A stretch of 45,964 nt of DNA, from the NCBI GenBank assembly GCA_019187405.1, contig JABAQZ010000030.1:1-45964 (forward strand). Reading direction: 5' to 3'. Position numbers and translations under genes: made by a program. The notes under the pieces were generated by a model. It searched no databases. It was not told where the DNA came from and saw only the letters and a list, made by a program, of their open reading frames with translations. Below are positions 1 through 9,074 of the stretch, in pieces. Source of the DNA: Ignavibacteria bacterium (GTDB lineage Bacteria > Bacteroidota > Ignavibacteria > Tepidaquicellales > Tepidaquicellaceae). Within the stretch, counting starts at the first letter, position 1; every line of letters starts with the position of its first letter.

Positions 1-126
1 TTGTTATTAATCTTTTCACTATGGAAAAAAGATCAAGAGTTTATAACAAATTACGCATGACATAACGCCGTGAATCAACATACGGGTATGTTGATTGTTG
101 TTGATTTTTAATACAGTACCTTTTTG
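1..126. repeat. Left arm of a 126-bp inverted terminal repeat
   Basis: Bases 1-126 are the exact reverse complement of 45838-45963. The arm contains a perfect 11-bp hairpin at 73-83/86-96 (AATCAACATAC, loop GG), followed on the plus strand by a T-rich stretch. The match stops at base 127. Because the same sequence faces outward at both window ends, both ends probably enter copies of one repeat, such as an insertion sequence. The length is close to a common assembler k-mer (127), so this may be an assembly-graph boundary rather than a true replicon end. No coding sequence lies in it. Confidence 0.9.
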
Positions 127-128
127 GG

Positions 129-294
129 CACCAACAACCGAACACTCTCAATTGTATCATTCAATCTGAACGTAACACTCAATCTAAACTGTCATGTAAT
201 TTGCCGGCGATGTTGGTCTTAGTGAACGAAGTGAGCGTGACCAATAACAGATAGCTTGTTGGTGACCCTCGCTATGCTCGGGAACACCAACAAG
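129..294. repeat. Structured 165-bp dispersed repeat, copy 1
   Basis: This stretch matches 4487-4651 almost base for base, with about 75 consecutive identical bases in the middle (roughly 150-226 here). It begins with CACCAACAA and ends with a hairpin whose arms are CTTGTTGGTG and CACCAACAAG around an inner CCC/GGG pair. A second hairpin has arms TTGGTC and GACCAA. There is no open frame. It resembles a REP-like or MITE-like intergenic element, or possibly a small structured RNA. It begins only 3 bp inside the terminal inverted repeat and ends 14 bp before the stop of the next gene. Confidence 0.75.
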
Positions 295-307
295 GCAAAA
301 ATTACAG

Positions 308-2206
308 TTATGGCCTTATTATACCAATAAAAGCTGAAGCGTTATTGTCTGCAACTGAAGCATCACTTGCATCTATAAAATAATTTCCATCTAAATCGGT
401 ATTTACATATCCTGTTATAAAATTAGATGCATCATTATCAATCAATGATAAATCAGTCGCATCAACAGTTCCATCCTGATTAACATCTCCTCCATAAATT
501 GCATATTCAATCGGAGAAGTATCAACTTGCTTCTGGTTATTTCCGTATGCCTTACTTGCTGCTGTTGTAAAATCATAAGTGAGAAATAGATTTGTAAAAG
601 CATTAGTGCTGCTGCCCCAGGTTTCAATTGAATTTCGATGTTTAATAACAATTCTGTAAGCAGTGGAATTAAGAACATTCCTGAAATAGAATCTGGCTTT
701 TCCAAGAGTATCGGTATATGCAATTGCGGAATCAACAATTGTTGTAGCCGCAGAGTTATAGAGGTGCACTTTTATGGAATCCGGTAAACAAGAATTAGTT
801 GCTGATTTATAAAAGCCCTGGACAAAAACATTTAGAGCCAAAACTTTATCCTGTTTAAGTTTCAACGTTGCATAATTGGTACCGGTTGTCCCGCTGAAGC
901 TTGAGCCTGTTGCATACACATTCCGGTCAGAAGTTGCATCGACGGCAATTTTAACCGGCACATCCGTCCCGCTGCCGGAATTGTTATAAGAATATTTCCA
1001 TTCGGTTGCGCCAAGTGTTGAAAATTTAAATACCGTATAATCATCTCCGGTTGAAGTTTCGTTTGACTTACCTGTTATATATACATAAGCGCTCGCATCG
1101 AATATTACTCCTGAAGCTTCATCATTTCCATTTGCGCTTCCATTATAACTTCTTGTCCATGCCGTATCTCCGAGATTATTATATTTCAGAAGAATCATAT
1201 TTGCACCTTCACCCGCTTCAAAAATCTTACCGGCAACATATATTTCAGTATTACTTCTGTAAACAATTTCGGACGGACTGTCGTCTCCGTTTCCAGTTCC
1301 GTTGATTCTTTTATTCCAGCTTTCAACACTTGCAGCAGTATAATTGATTGTGACAATGTCACTGCCGCTGCCTGTACCTGCACTCTCACCGGTTACATAT
1401 ATATCCGAACCGGCAGTTGTTTCGTTCATTGCAATTGATTTTCCAATGTCATCTCCATTGCCTGTTCCGTTATATCTCTTCACCCAACTTTGAACTCCGG
1501 AAGCATTATATTTTACAGTTGTAAAATCGTAATTTGAAGTCCCTAAGCTTTTGCCCGTTATATAAATAGAGGTGTCCGGATTATTTACTTTTATGCATGT
1601 TGCAGAATCATTTCCATTTCCTGTGCCGTTATAATTTTTAACCCATAAAGAATCCCCGGTTGAAGCATTATATTTTATGGTAACGTAATCAGCATTAGTC
1701 GGACCGGAATAAAATCCTTTACCGGTAACAAACGCTTTACCTCCTTTAACTGTAATCTTTGTTGCAATGTCATCATTATTTCCCGAACCATTATACACGG
1801 AGTTCCAGAGAATTGCTCCTGTTGAGGCATTTAATTTAATCGTAATGTAATCCAGCCCGGTTGCTTCAACTCTTGATGTAACTCCGGTGATATAAATGTT
1901 AGTGCCATCGTATGCAATATCAGTTGCTTCGTCGGTTGAATTACCTGTTCCGTTAAAAACCGAAGTCCATAGAATTGTTCCTGCGGTATTATATTTAATT
2001 GTAACAATGTCGTATCCATTAGATGCACTCATGCTTCTTCCGGTAACATAGACGTTATTGGCTGCATCAAGAACCATGGCTCTTGCATCGTCCATATTTT
2101 GTGTTCCTGAATATCTCAAAACTAAGTTTTGATTAACCTGTGAAATGCTTTTCCCGGCGAGAATAAATATAAAGAAAAGCAAAAGTGATAATGTTAAATT
2201 TTTCAT
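308..2206 (-). CDS. Secreted SBBP beta-propeller protein with dockerin tail
   Basis: The 632-residue product starts with a clear signal peptide (about residues 1-22). About eight SBBP-type repeats follow (roughly 30-440), each built on YNGTGNGDD-like turns and blocks such as DIYVTGES or DFTTVKYN, which predicts a beta-propeller. Residues about 450-560 form a transthyretin-like beta domain with the signature HRNSIETWGSS, then a YDFTTAASKAYG linker. Residues 571-632 hold two calcium-loop repeats (DVNQDGTVDATD and DLDGNYFIDASD), that is, a dockerin-type domain. Unlike several relatives in this window it lacks the NPFNPST sorting domain, so its export and anchoring route is uncertain. The ligand is unknown. 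It is transcribed alone toward the contig end. Confidence 0.85.
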   Translation of the reverse strand: MKNLTLSLLLFFIFILAGKSISQVNQNLVLRYSGTQNMDDARAMVLDAANNVYVTGRSMSASNGYDIVTIKYNTAGTILWTSVFNGTGNSTDEATDIAYDGTNIYITGVTSRVEATGLDYITIKLNASTGAILWNSVYNGSGNNDDIATKITVKGGKAFVTGKGFYSGPTNADYVTIKYNASTGDSLWVKNYNGTGNGNDSATCIKVNNPDTSIYITGKSLGTSNYDFTTVKYNASGVQSWVKRYNGTGNGDDIGKSIAMNETTAGSDIYVTGESAGTGSGSDIVTINYTAASVESWNKRINGTGNGDDSPSEIVYRSNTEIYVAGKIFEAGEGANMILLKYNNLGDTAWTRSYNGSANGNDEASGVIFDASAYVYITGKSNETSTGDDYTVFKFSTLGATEWKYSYNNSGSGTDVPVKIAVDATSDRNVYATGSSFSGTTGTNYATLKLKQDKVLALNVFVQGFYKSATNSCLPDSIKVHLYNSAATTIVDSAIAYTDTLGKARFYFRNVLNSTAYRIVIKHRNSIETWGSSTNAFTNLFLTYDFTTAASKAYGNNQKQVDTSPIEYAIYGGDVNQDGTVDATDLSLIDNDASNFITGYVNTDLDGNYFIDASDASVADNNASAFIGIIRP

Positions 2207-2313
2207 GTGTATTTTATTTTTAATTAATAAATGTTTGTTAATATTTTAAAAGTGACAATTTTTGCAACTGTAAAAATGAGCAGAAAAATTTTTTGTTAAT
2301 AATTTTTTTTAAT

Positions 2314-2619
2314 TTACGATTTGAGTATTCCGTACTCGTTAAGTTTTTCCGGATTTTCTGCATGCAGACCAATTGCTCTTTTTTCAAGAAGATAAATTAA
2401 TTCCTGTTTTTCCCGGCTTATTGCCCTTGCTTCGGAATATTTTTGTGATAAAGTGTTTCTTAATTTTTCGATTTCTTTATCTTTTGATTTTATCTCATCG
2501 ATCAATGACTGAACAAAAGAAGGATCTTCCGGCATTTGATTCCATTTATCTGCATTTTTTTCCATACCGCTTTTAAGATTTGCCAATCGCTCGGAGATTT
2601 TGGTTAGATATTTCAGCAT
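2314..2619 (-). CDS. Small coiled-coil protein of unknown function
   Basis: The 101-residue product is almost entirely charged helix. The central part (EIKSKDKEIEKLRNTLSQKY and following) has coiled-coil heptad character. There is no signal peptide or membrane segment, so it is probably cytoplasmic. The frame extends two codons upstream to a TTG at 2625, but the ATG at 2619 (MLKYLTK) is the more likely start. It is transcribed divergently from the helical protein at 2812 and lies upstream of the SBBP gene on the same strand. I do not recognise the family. Confidence 0.6.
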   Translation of the reverse strand: MLKYLTKISERLANLKSGMEKNADKWNQMPEDPSFVQSLIDEIKSKDKEIEKLRNTLSQKYSEARAISREKQELIYLLEKRAIGLHAENPEKLNEYGILKS

Positions 2620-2811
2620 ACTCAATTTTAGTTATTTAATGCGCTTTTAAACCGGTGTTTAAAAATTTTCATACAAAAATAATTACAAGAAATAGCGGTA
2701 AACAAATCAAAATATTTTAAAAACAAGAATTCTAAAAGAAGTATTTGCAGTTTAAATAGTGCATTTTTTTAAATATTTTACAATTAATTAACGAATGAAT
2801 TCAATAAGCCT

Positions 2812-4329
2812 ATGAAGAAGTCCGATGATTTGTTTTTATTAATTAAATCACTGTCAAAATCCGAAAAGAGATATTTCAAACTCACATCTTCACGGCACAC
2901 AAAGGGTGAAAAGAAAAATTATTTACGCTTATTCGAGAAAATTGATAAGCAGGAAAGATATGACGAAGCAAAACTCAAGAAAGAATTTCAGAACGAAAAA
3001 TTTACTGAGCATTTTTTTGCAATTAAAAGCTATCTTTTTGATGTCATCCTCAATTCGTTAATTGACTTTAACCGCGAAAAACAAACCGACTACAAACTAT
3101 ACGAAGATATAATAAAGATTAACATTCTTATCTCAAAAGGTTTAAATAAAAGTGCGTTAAAACTTGCGGAGAAATCGGCGGAAAAAGCAAAGGCAAATTC
3201 AAAATACTTTATGCTCGAAGAACTTCTTAATATTCAGAGCAGTAAAATTCTCTTAGCAAATATTTTTCTTCTAAAAAAGAAAGCCGGGAAAATTCATTAC
3301 GATAAACTAAAGACACTGGAGGAATTAACGAGTTACATTCATTACACAATACTTTATGAAAAGTTTAGTATTTTTTTTATCACTACTCCGCTGGCATCTT
3401 CGAATGAAGAAATAAAAAAACTCGATTGGCTTAAAAACGATCCTCTGTTCTTTGATGAAAGTAACGCAAAAGGTTATCTTGCAAAAGAAAATTTATATCA
3501 AATAAAAAGAAGGTATTATTGGTTCATCGGAGATTACGAAAAATCCGTTTACTACAGGAAAAAGGATTTGAGTCTGTATGATGAATATCCTTTAATTAAA
3601 AAAAGTGAGCCGCAAAAATATTTTTTAGCGATTCATTCTTATCTTATGCATGCCTGGTTTAATATATCATTAAGCGAGTGCGAAGAATATTTTACCCGCC
3701 TTAAAACTTCCGCAGTTAGCATACTTCAATCGGCTAAAAATGAATCGGTAATCCGCGTGGTGTTTGCAATGTTCTTTATTGCCGAAGTTCTTTGGCTTGA
3801 GAAGAAGGGTGATCAACAAAAAATATTATCGAAATTGGAAACACTGGATGAGCAGTTGAAGAAGTTTAACACTACACTTGAAACTCCTAAACTGCTGGAT
3901 ATTTATTCTGCGACAGGAGCAGCTTTATTTAGAATGGGTGATTACGGAAATGCACTTCCTCTTACAAACAATGTTTTAAATCATAAAGAATCAAACAAGT
4001 TAGGAACATTATTTCACATAAATTTAGTACGCGCAATTGTAATACATTTTGAATTGGGAAATTATGACATAATCGAATACTTAATCAAAAAACTTTCACG
4101 GATTAACATAAAGGACAGAAGGATTCTTTCTTCAGAAAAGAACCTGATAAAAACAATTAATGGACTAATTAAAACAACCTCAAAAAAAGAATGTCTTTAT
4201 TTGCTTGAAGATTTTAAGATTATGCTTGAAAAATTATCAGTATCAATGCTGGAAAAAATTTTCATAACACGATTGGGATTAATGAAATGGGTTGAGAGAA
4301 ATATCGCTAAGATAAAAAAGGAGATGTAA
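2812..4329 (+). CDS. Large all-helical protein, TPR-like, unknown function
   Basis: The 505-residue product has no signal peptide, no transmembrane segment and no catalytic motif that I recognise. It is rich in Lys, Glu, Leu and Ile and reads as consecutive helix pairs, compatible with a TPR-like solenoid, especially in residues 230-450 (for example MGDYGNALPLTNNVLNH). The N-terminal block (LLIKSLSKSEKRYFK, then a short basic stretch and a run of helices) has the same arrangement as the start of the protein at 16797-18260. They may be distant members of one family. A scaffolding role in the cytoplasm would be typical of such a solenoid, but that is inference. Confidence 0.75.
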   Translation: MKKSDDLFLLIKSLSKSEKRYFKLTSSRHTKGEKKNYLRLFEKIDKQERYDEAKLKKEFQNEKFTEHFFAIKSYLFDVILNSLIDFNREKQTDYKLYEDIIKINILISKGLNKSALKLAEKSAEKAKANSKYFMLEELLNIQSSKILLANIFLLKKKAGKIHYDKLKTLEELTSYIHYTILYEKFSIFFITTPLASSNEEIKKLDWLKNDPLFFDESNAKGYLAKENLYQIKRRYYWFIGDYEKSVYYRKKDLSLYDEYPLIKKSEPQKYFLAIHSYLMHAWFNISLSECEEYFTRLKTSAVSILQSAKNESVIRVVFAMFFIAEVLWLEKKGDQQKILSKLETLDEQLKKFNTTLETPKLLDIYSATGAALFRMGDYGNALPLTNNVLNHKESNKLGTLFHINLVRAIVIHFELGNYDIIEYLIKKLSRINIKDRRILSSEKNLIKTINGLIKTTSKKECLYLLEDFKIMLEKLSVSMLEKIFITRLGLMKWVERNIAKIKKEM

Positions 4330-4486
4330 TGGGTGTTTGAGATAGAAGTTTTGTCCGGTATAGAGATTAGTAACCTTCAGATGTTTTTAATCCTTAGTTT
4401 CAACAAAGATTCTGCCGTTGTTTGTGTTTCAAAAGTTTGCACTTATACTTTTGATTTTGTAACCATCTTATTGTAAACTTTATGGT

Positions 4487-4651
4487 CACCAACAACTGAC
4501 CACTCTCGATTGTATCATTCAATCTGAACGTAACACTCAATCTAAACTGTCATGTAATTTGCCGGCGATGTTGGTCTTAGTGAACGAAAAGAGCATGATT
4601 AACAACAGATAGCTTGTTGGTGGCACTCGCTATGCTCGGGAACACCAATAA
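4487..4651. repeat. Structured 165-bp dispersed repeat, copy 2
   Basis: Second copy of the element at 129-294, in the same orientation. The core from TGTATCATTC through TTAGTGAACGA is identical, while the hairpin arms carry a few substitutions (for example CACCAATAAG instead of CACCAACAAG). It fills most of the gap between the helical-protein gene and hicB. The rest of that gap (4330-4486) shows no gene. Confidence 0.75.
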
Positions 4652-4674
4652 GGGCATAAAAAAAATCAAGCAAC

Positions 4675-4863
4675 TTAAATGATTGCTACTTCGGTATCTT
4701 GCTTAGGCATTTTTCTAAAATCCTTCAGGTGTATATCAAGTGCTTCTCTCAAGAGTTTTAGTGTTTCTCTTTTTGTTTTTGCAGCTGCAATACAACCCGG
4801 AATGTCGGGTAAATAAGCGCTATATCCATTGCCATACTTCTTTATAATTGCTATGTAATCCAT
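4675..4863 (-). CDS. hicB: HicB-family antitoxin
   Basis: The 62-residue product matches the HicB partial RNase H fold: an N-terminal strand (MDYIAIIKKYGNGYSAYLPD), the hallmark PDIPGCIAAAKTK segment, then a helix with LLREALDIHL. In HicAB type II toxin-antitoxin systems HicB binds and neutralises the HicA mRNA interferase and usually represses the operon. This is a short HicB with no separate C-terminal DNA-binding domain, so autoregulation would need another factor. Its start is 6 bp downstream of the hicA stop, the usual toxin-first order. The toxin gene upstream is frameshifted, so this may be an orphan antitoxin. Confidence 0.85.
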   Translation of the reverse strand: MDYIAIIKKYGNGYSAYLPDIPGCIAAAKTKRETLKLLREALDIHLKDFRKMPKQDTEVAII

Positions 4864-4869
4864 CTTAAG

Positions 4870-5069
4870 TTATTTTAATTTAGGTTTTTTCAATTGAGCT
4901 TGTTTTAAAATGCTGTTCAGTATTTCCGGATGTAAATCCATACTCGGCTTACCTGCAACAGTTACAGAACCTCTTTTCAGAGGATGATGAAATTTTCTAT
5001 GGCTTCCCTTGCATGTACATAATACCACCCATCATTCTCAAGTATCTTAATGATCTCTTTAATTTTCAT
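4870..5069 (-). pseudogene. hicA: HicA toxin gene disrupted by a 1-bp frameshift
   Basis: Reading from ATG at 5069, the frame gives MKIKEIIKILENDGWYYVHAR, a typical HicA start, and then falls out of frame to a premature TGA. Shifting by one base at the CCC run at 5006-5008 restores the rest of HicA: GSHRKFHHPLKRGSVTV, then MDLHPEILNSILKQAQLK, ending in TAA at 4870. The restored product would have 66 residues, normal for HicA, and keeps the catalytic His of the GSH motif. One G appears to be missing (three instead of four on the coding strand). It is either a real inactivating deletion or a homopolymer error. The 367-bp space above it contains only an 8-bp tandem repeat. Confidence 0.85.
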
Positions 5070-5225
5070 CTTTTACTCGGTCTTGTTATCATTCGTTCAA
5101 AACACATCTTTTGTCTCATCTTAATCAATGATTGTGTATTTATTCAAATTTGCAAAAGCAAATTAAAGAATTTTGCATTAAATAATTACAATATTTTTTC
5201 CCTGATATGGAATGAATCAATCCTG

Positions 5226-5265
5226 TGAGTCTTTGAGTCTGTGAGTCTGTGACACTATGAGTCTT
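5226..5265. repeat. Tandem array of five 8-bp units
   Basis: Five consecutive octamers read TGAGTCTT, TGAGTCTG, TGAGTCTG, TGACACTA, TGAGTCTT. Four fit the consensus TGAGTCTK and the fourth is diverged. The array lies in the intergenic space between hicA and the methyltransferase, about 170 bp before the methyltransferase start. It is not part of a supported gene. Confidence 0.8.
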
Positions 5266-5436
5266 GGAGGCAAAAATGACTTTTTGCGTTTCCAAGATGC
5301 AAATGAAAAAAAATTTCCGAAAAGAAATGCAGCTAAAAAAAAGTTTCCTTGCTGATTGAACTTAGTTTTTAATATGTTTGTAACAGTTCGGTTTGATACC
5401 GGCACAACTATAAATTTAAAAAATAAAAAAACCAAA

Positions 5437-6282
5437 ATGACAGAAGAATTAAAAGAAATCAGCGAGCAGCAAAAAGAGTCCTGGAATAGATTTTCTCCGG
5501 GCTGGAAAAAATGGGATAATATGACAATGGATTTCCTGAAACCGGCTGGCGATGAAATTATGAATTTGTTAAATGTAAAAGATAACGAGATTGTGCTTGA
5601 TGTGGCAACGGGCACAGGAGAGCCGGGACTTACAATTGCATTGAAACAGAAAAAGGGGAAAGTCATTGCGACTGATCTCTCTGAAGGCATGCTCGAAGTT
5701 GCACGCGAAAATGCACTGAGACGCGGAATTGTAAATTTTGAAACTGTAAATAGTGATATTTCAGCTCTCCCGTTCGATGATAATACATTTGACGCAGTCA
5801 GCTGCAGATTCGGATTCATGTTCTTTCCTGATATGCTGCTTGCGGCAAAGGAAATGTTCAGAGTATTAAAACCCGGCGGAAGAATGGCAACATCAGTCTG
5901 GAATGTTCCCGAAAAGAATTTCTGGATCACGGCGATAACGGGTACGATCAATGATCTTATGAAACTGCCTTCACCGCCGGCCGGAGCTCCGGGAATGTTT
6001 CGCTGCGCAAAGGAAGGATTGATGTCCGCTCTGCTAATGCAAGCCGGATTTAAAAACATTAACAAAAAAGAAGTAAGTGGTAAACTTCCATGCGGAACGG
6101 CTGAAACTTACTGGGACTTTATGACTGAAATTGCCGCACCGGTTGTTGCTGCATTAAGCAAAGCAGATGAAAACATGAAACAGTTGGTTAAAGCGGAAGT
6201 CCTAAGAAAAGTAAATGAAAAATACCCCGGCGACAATGTTGCAATCGATTCAAGCGCAATAGTAATCTACGGAGAAAAGTAA
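5437..6282 (+). CDS. Class I SAM-dependent methyltransferase (UbiE-like)
   Basis: The 281-residue product has the Rossmann methyltransferase motifs in order. Motif I is VLDVATGTGEPGL, which binds S-adenosylmethionine, followed by the acidic end of strand 2 (VIATDLSEGMLEVA), then NSDISALPFDDNTFDAVSC and the FRVLKPGGRM segment. This combination is typical of the Methyltransf_11/UbiE-COQ5 group that methylates small molecules such as quinones, but the substrate cannot be read from sequence. I chose the ATG at 5437 because the 27 codons upstream in frame start with TTG and have no methyltransferase-like content. It stands alone, with a hairpin terminator just downstream. A C-methyltransferase outside quinone synthesis is an equal possibility. 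Confidence 0.88.
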   Translation: MTEELKEISEQQKESWNRFSPGWKKWDNMTMDFLKPAGDEIMNLLNVKDNEIVLDVATGTGEPGLTIALKQKKGKVIATDLSEGMLEVARENALRRGIVNFETVNSDISALPFDDNTFDAVSCRFGFMFFPDMLLAAKEMFRVLKPGGRMATSVWNVPEKNFWITAITGTINDLMKLPSPPAGAPGMFRCAKEGLMSALLMQAGFKNINKKEVSGKLPCGTAETYWDFMTEIAAPVVAALSKADENMKQLVKAEVLRKVNEKYPGDNVAIDSSAIVIYGEK

Positions 6283-6300
6283 ACCCCATAAAACTGTCCC

Positions 6301-6348
6301 GATGCTGAAGTTGTACGATACTAATGACTTCAGCATCATATTATTTTT
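6301..6348 (+). terminator. Intrinsic terminator after the methyltransferase gene
   Basis: A perfect 11-bp stem (GATGCTGAAGT at 6301-6311 with ACTTCAGCATC at 6327-6337) is followed within a few bases by a T-rich run. It sits 18 bp after the stop codon. Confidence 0.8.
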
Positions 6349-6432
6349 CAAAAAAATAATTTTTTTAAAAAAAATAGTCGGCGAAATCTGACAGCGCATT
6401 TTATTAACTAAAACAAAAATCCAAATACTAAA

Positions 6433-8895
6433 ATGAAATCATTTAAAGAAAACTTACTAAAGAAAAAATTTCCAATTCTTATACTGTTGATGTTTGCATT
6501 TCTTAAAACATGTTTTGGACAAAATACTACAAATCAGGCAGTGACCCTCAACGGAACCGACGGCTACGTAGCTATACCAAATGCAACAACTCTGTGTCCG
6601 ACAACCGGACTCACAATCGAAGCATGGGTTTATCCGTCTGAAATTTCATCTACTGCAATGACAATCGTCAGTAAGAATTATTCAACATCGTACTTTCTCG
6701 GAATCGAATCATCCGGAAGAGTATTCTTTAATCCTATTGGCTCTGCTACATTTCGCAGCAGGGAGACGAGTACAATCCCTGTTAACAAATGGACACATAT
6801 TGCCGGAACTTACGACGGTAGCACAACGACGATTTACATTAACGGACAATTAGATACTTCGACTGTTGAAATTTGGGGAGACGTTGGTGTGAACAGTGAT
6901 TCGTTATTGATCGGAGCAGATAGATTTTTGGGTTCGCTTATCTGGCACTTTAAAGGAAAACTTGACAATGTAAGAATCTGGGGAACTGCAAAGACAGCGG
7001 CAACGATTCAGCAAAACAGATTTATTCCGCTTGAAGTTTTTTCACCGACAGGGCAATATACAAACCTGCGTGCAAGTTTTCAGTTCGACGGTGATTTAAT
7101 AAACTTCAGCGGGATTGGATTTAGCGTGCAAGGATATCCCAGAGGAGGCGCAACTTTCGAGAATTATTTAAACAAAGCCGTAAATTATATGGATTACAAT
7201 AACAGTCTCGTGCTAAATGGAACGACAGATCACTTTACGGTAGCAAACAATTCATCAGCCGGTCTTAATCCGACATCGGAGATTACACTTGAAGCATGGA
7301 TCAAAAGAGACATGACAGGTGTACAGCCTACGGCGCAAAGCATTGTCAATAAAAGCGGCGGCACATCGAGAGTTGATTATTGTTTGGTTCTTTTTTCGAA
7401 TGGTCAGATAGGGTTTGGATTAAATTCAGAAACCTTCTTCATTCAGACACCTTCGCTCGTAACAAATTCCGAATGGACTCATATTGCCGCGACGTACAGC
7501 ACTATAACGGGTACCGGGATTATTTATGTTAATGGTAATCAGGCAGCCACCGGAGTTTTTCCGGGATTTCCGCTTATTCACAATAATATGGATAACCTTT
7601 ATATTGGAGGAGCAGGAGCTACTGATTATTCAAGCAGTCGTTTCAAAGGACAAATTGACGGAGTGAAAATCTGGAGCTCGAAGAGGTCATTAACTCAAAT
7701 CAGAGAAAACATGTATAAGGGAAATACATTTGAAGCAGGGCTTACGCATTTTTATTTTGATAAATATACAAATGCAATTTATGCCGGAGGAGTCAGAATT
7801 TATACTGCCAATACCTTTGCAGGCTCAGCTCACATAAGCTCCTCTCATTTAAATAAAAACAATGAGCCAACATCTCCAATGCTTCGTGATCAGACAGGCG
7901 GATTCTATTCTGAAAATTTTACAAGCAGCTATAGAAGATTTTACGTTCCTGATCATGATGCGGCAGGCATAACAGACTCTATTTATATCGCCGGTGCCGG
8001 GACGGTTTCAAATTTAAAAGTTTATGTAATGATGAATCACACTTATACCGGGGATATGAAACTTGAACTTACTTCGCCAAACGGAACTATGAGATATCTG
8101 CTCGACCGCAAAGGCGGTAATGGAAATGATATCTTTACAATATTTTCTGATGCGGCAGATTCTGTTGCGGCAATTTATTCCGACTTTAATGGCAACGGAA
8201 TTACTGCGCCATTCAGTCCGTCCATTAAACCTGACCAGCTGTTGTCTTCGTTCACAGGACAAAATAAAGAGGGCTGGTGGAAGATTCGTTTTATTGATAA
8301 TGAAAATGGAGACATCGGATACGTTCACGGATGGGGACTCAATCTCATAAGCTCCCCTGAAAGTAATCTGAAACTTACTGCGTTCATTCAGGGATTCTAT
8401 GACAGTCAAACTTTGAAAATGAAACAGGATACAATGAAAGTATTTCTTAGATCAGTGATTGCACCTTACAATATTCTTGATACATCAAAGGCGCTTGTTG
8501 ATTCCACGGGAACCGGTAATTTTAAATTTAAAAATATTTCCACCGGAACAGCTTTTTTCATTGTTGCAACTCACAGAAATTCAATCGAGACATGGAGTTC
8601 GACAGCCGGAATTTTTGGTACCGATACTTTGGAATTTGACTTTTCTACTGCATCAGGGCAGGCATTCGGTTCAAATCAGATTTTTAAAGGAGGCAGATAT
8701 TGCATATACAACGGTGACACAAATCAGGATGGTATTGTGGATGCAACCGATTATGCTTTAGTTAATAACGACGCACATAATTTTAGCCAGGGATATCTAA
8801 AGACTGATATGAACGGTGACAATGTAATTGATGCAAGCGACGCAGTTTTAGTTGACAACAATGCAAATAATTTTGTAGCAAAGATTACACCGTGA
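6433..8895 (+). CDS. Secreted LamG x2 / P-domain / dockerin protein
   Basis: The 820-residue product starts with a signal peptide (about 1-29). Two LamG/concanavalin-like domains follow: about 33-225, with TIEAWVYPSE and WTHIAGTYDG, and about 250-440, with TLEAWIKRD and WTHIAATYS. Residues about 490-640 resemble a proprotein convertase P-domain (MNHTYTGDMKLELTSPNGT, then EGWWKIRF and HGWGLNL). The C-terminal part repeats the module seen in other exoproteins here: AFIQGFYDSQ, HRNSIETWSS, DFSTASGQAFG, then dockerin loops DTNQDGIVDATD and DMNGDNVIDASD. There is no protease catalytic domain, so the P-domain is not processing a linked enzyme. LamG domains suggest carbohydrate or matrix binding, but no ligand can be named. 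It ends at the dockerin without a T9SS sorting domain. Confidence 0.88.
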   Translation: MKSFKENLLKKKFPILILLMFAFLKTCFGQNTTNQAVTLNGTDGYVAIPNATTLCPTTGLTIEAWVYPSEISSTAMTIVSKNYSTSYFLGIESSGRVFFNPIGSATFRSRETSTIPVNKWTHIAGTYDGSTTTIYINGQLDTSTVEIWGDVGVNSDSLLIGADRFLGSLIWHFKGKLDNVRIWGTAKTAATIQQNRFIPLEVFSPTGQYTNLRASFQFDGDLINFSGIGFSVQGYPRGGATFENYLNKAVNYMDYNNSLVLNGTTDHFTVANNSSAGLNPTSEITLEAWIKRDMTGVQPTAQSIVNKSGGTSRVDYCLVLFSNGQIGFGLNSETFFIQTPSLVTNSEWTHIAATYSTITGTGIIYVNGNQAATGVFPGFPLIHNNMDNLYIGGAGATDYSSSRFKGQIDGVKIWSSKRSLTQIRENMYKGNTFEAGLTHFYFDKYTNAIYAGGVRIYTANTFAGSAHISSSHLNKNNEPTSPMLRDQTGGFYSENFTSSYRRFYVPDHDAAGITDSIYIAGAGTVSNLKVYVMMNHTYTGDMKLELTSPNGTMRYLLDRKGGNGNDIFTIFSDAADSVAAIYSDFNGNGITAPFSPSIKPDQLLSSFTGQNKEGWWKIRFIDNENGDIGYVHGWGLNLISSPESNLKLTAFIQGFYDSQTLKMKQDTMKVFLRSVIAPYNILDTSKALVDSTGTGNFKFKNISTGTAFFIVATHRNSIETWSSTAGIFGTDTLEFDFSTASGQAFGSNQIFKGGRYCIYNGDTNQDGIVDATDYALVNNDAHNFSQGYLKTDMNGDNVIDASDAVLVDNNANNFVAKITP

Positions 8896-8919
8896 TAGTT
8901 CTTAAATATTTTTTAATAA

Positions 8920-8970
8920 GGGCTCGCTTTCAATTAAGTACTAACTCAAATTGATAGCGAGTCCTTTGTT
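8920..8970 (+). terminator. Probable terminator after the LamG/dockerin gene
   Basis: A long imperfect hairpin has arms GGGCTCGCTTTCAATT (8919-8934 region) and AATTGATAGCGAGTCC (8949-8964) with two mismatches. A short T-rich stretch follows. It begins about 25 bp after the stop codon. Confidence 0.65.
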
Positions 8971-9074
8971 AAATTACCGACGGCAAGAAAATTTATTTTT
9001 CCCTTTAACTATTTTGCTTATTTAGTTCTTTCATTTGTTCTTCCTTTAATGCAATTTGTTTTCAGAAGCATTTT

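Noticed and set aside
5217-6065. Long minus-strand ORF (282 codons) opposite the methyltransferase
   Set aside because: It is antisense to a gene with clear SAM-binding motifs and its own translation has no recognisable domain and is rich in Phe/Ser, as expected for a shadow frame.
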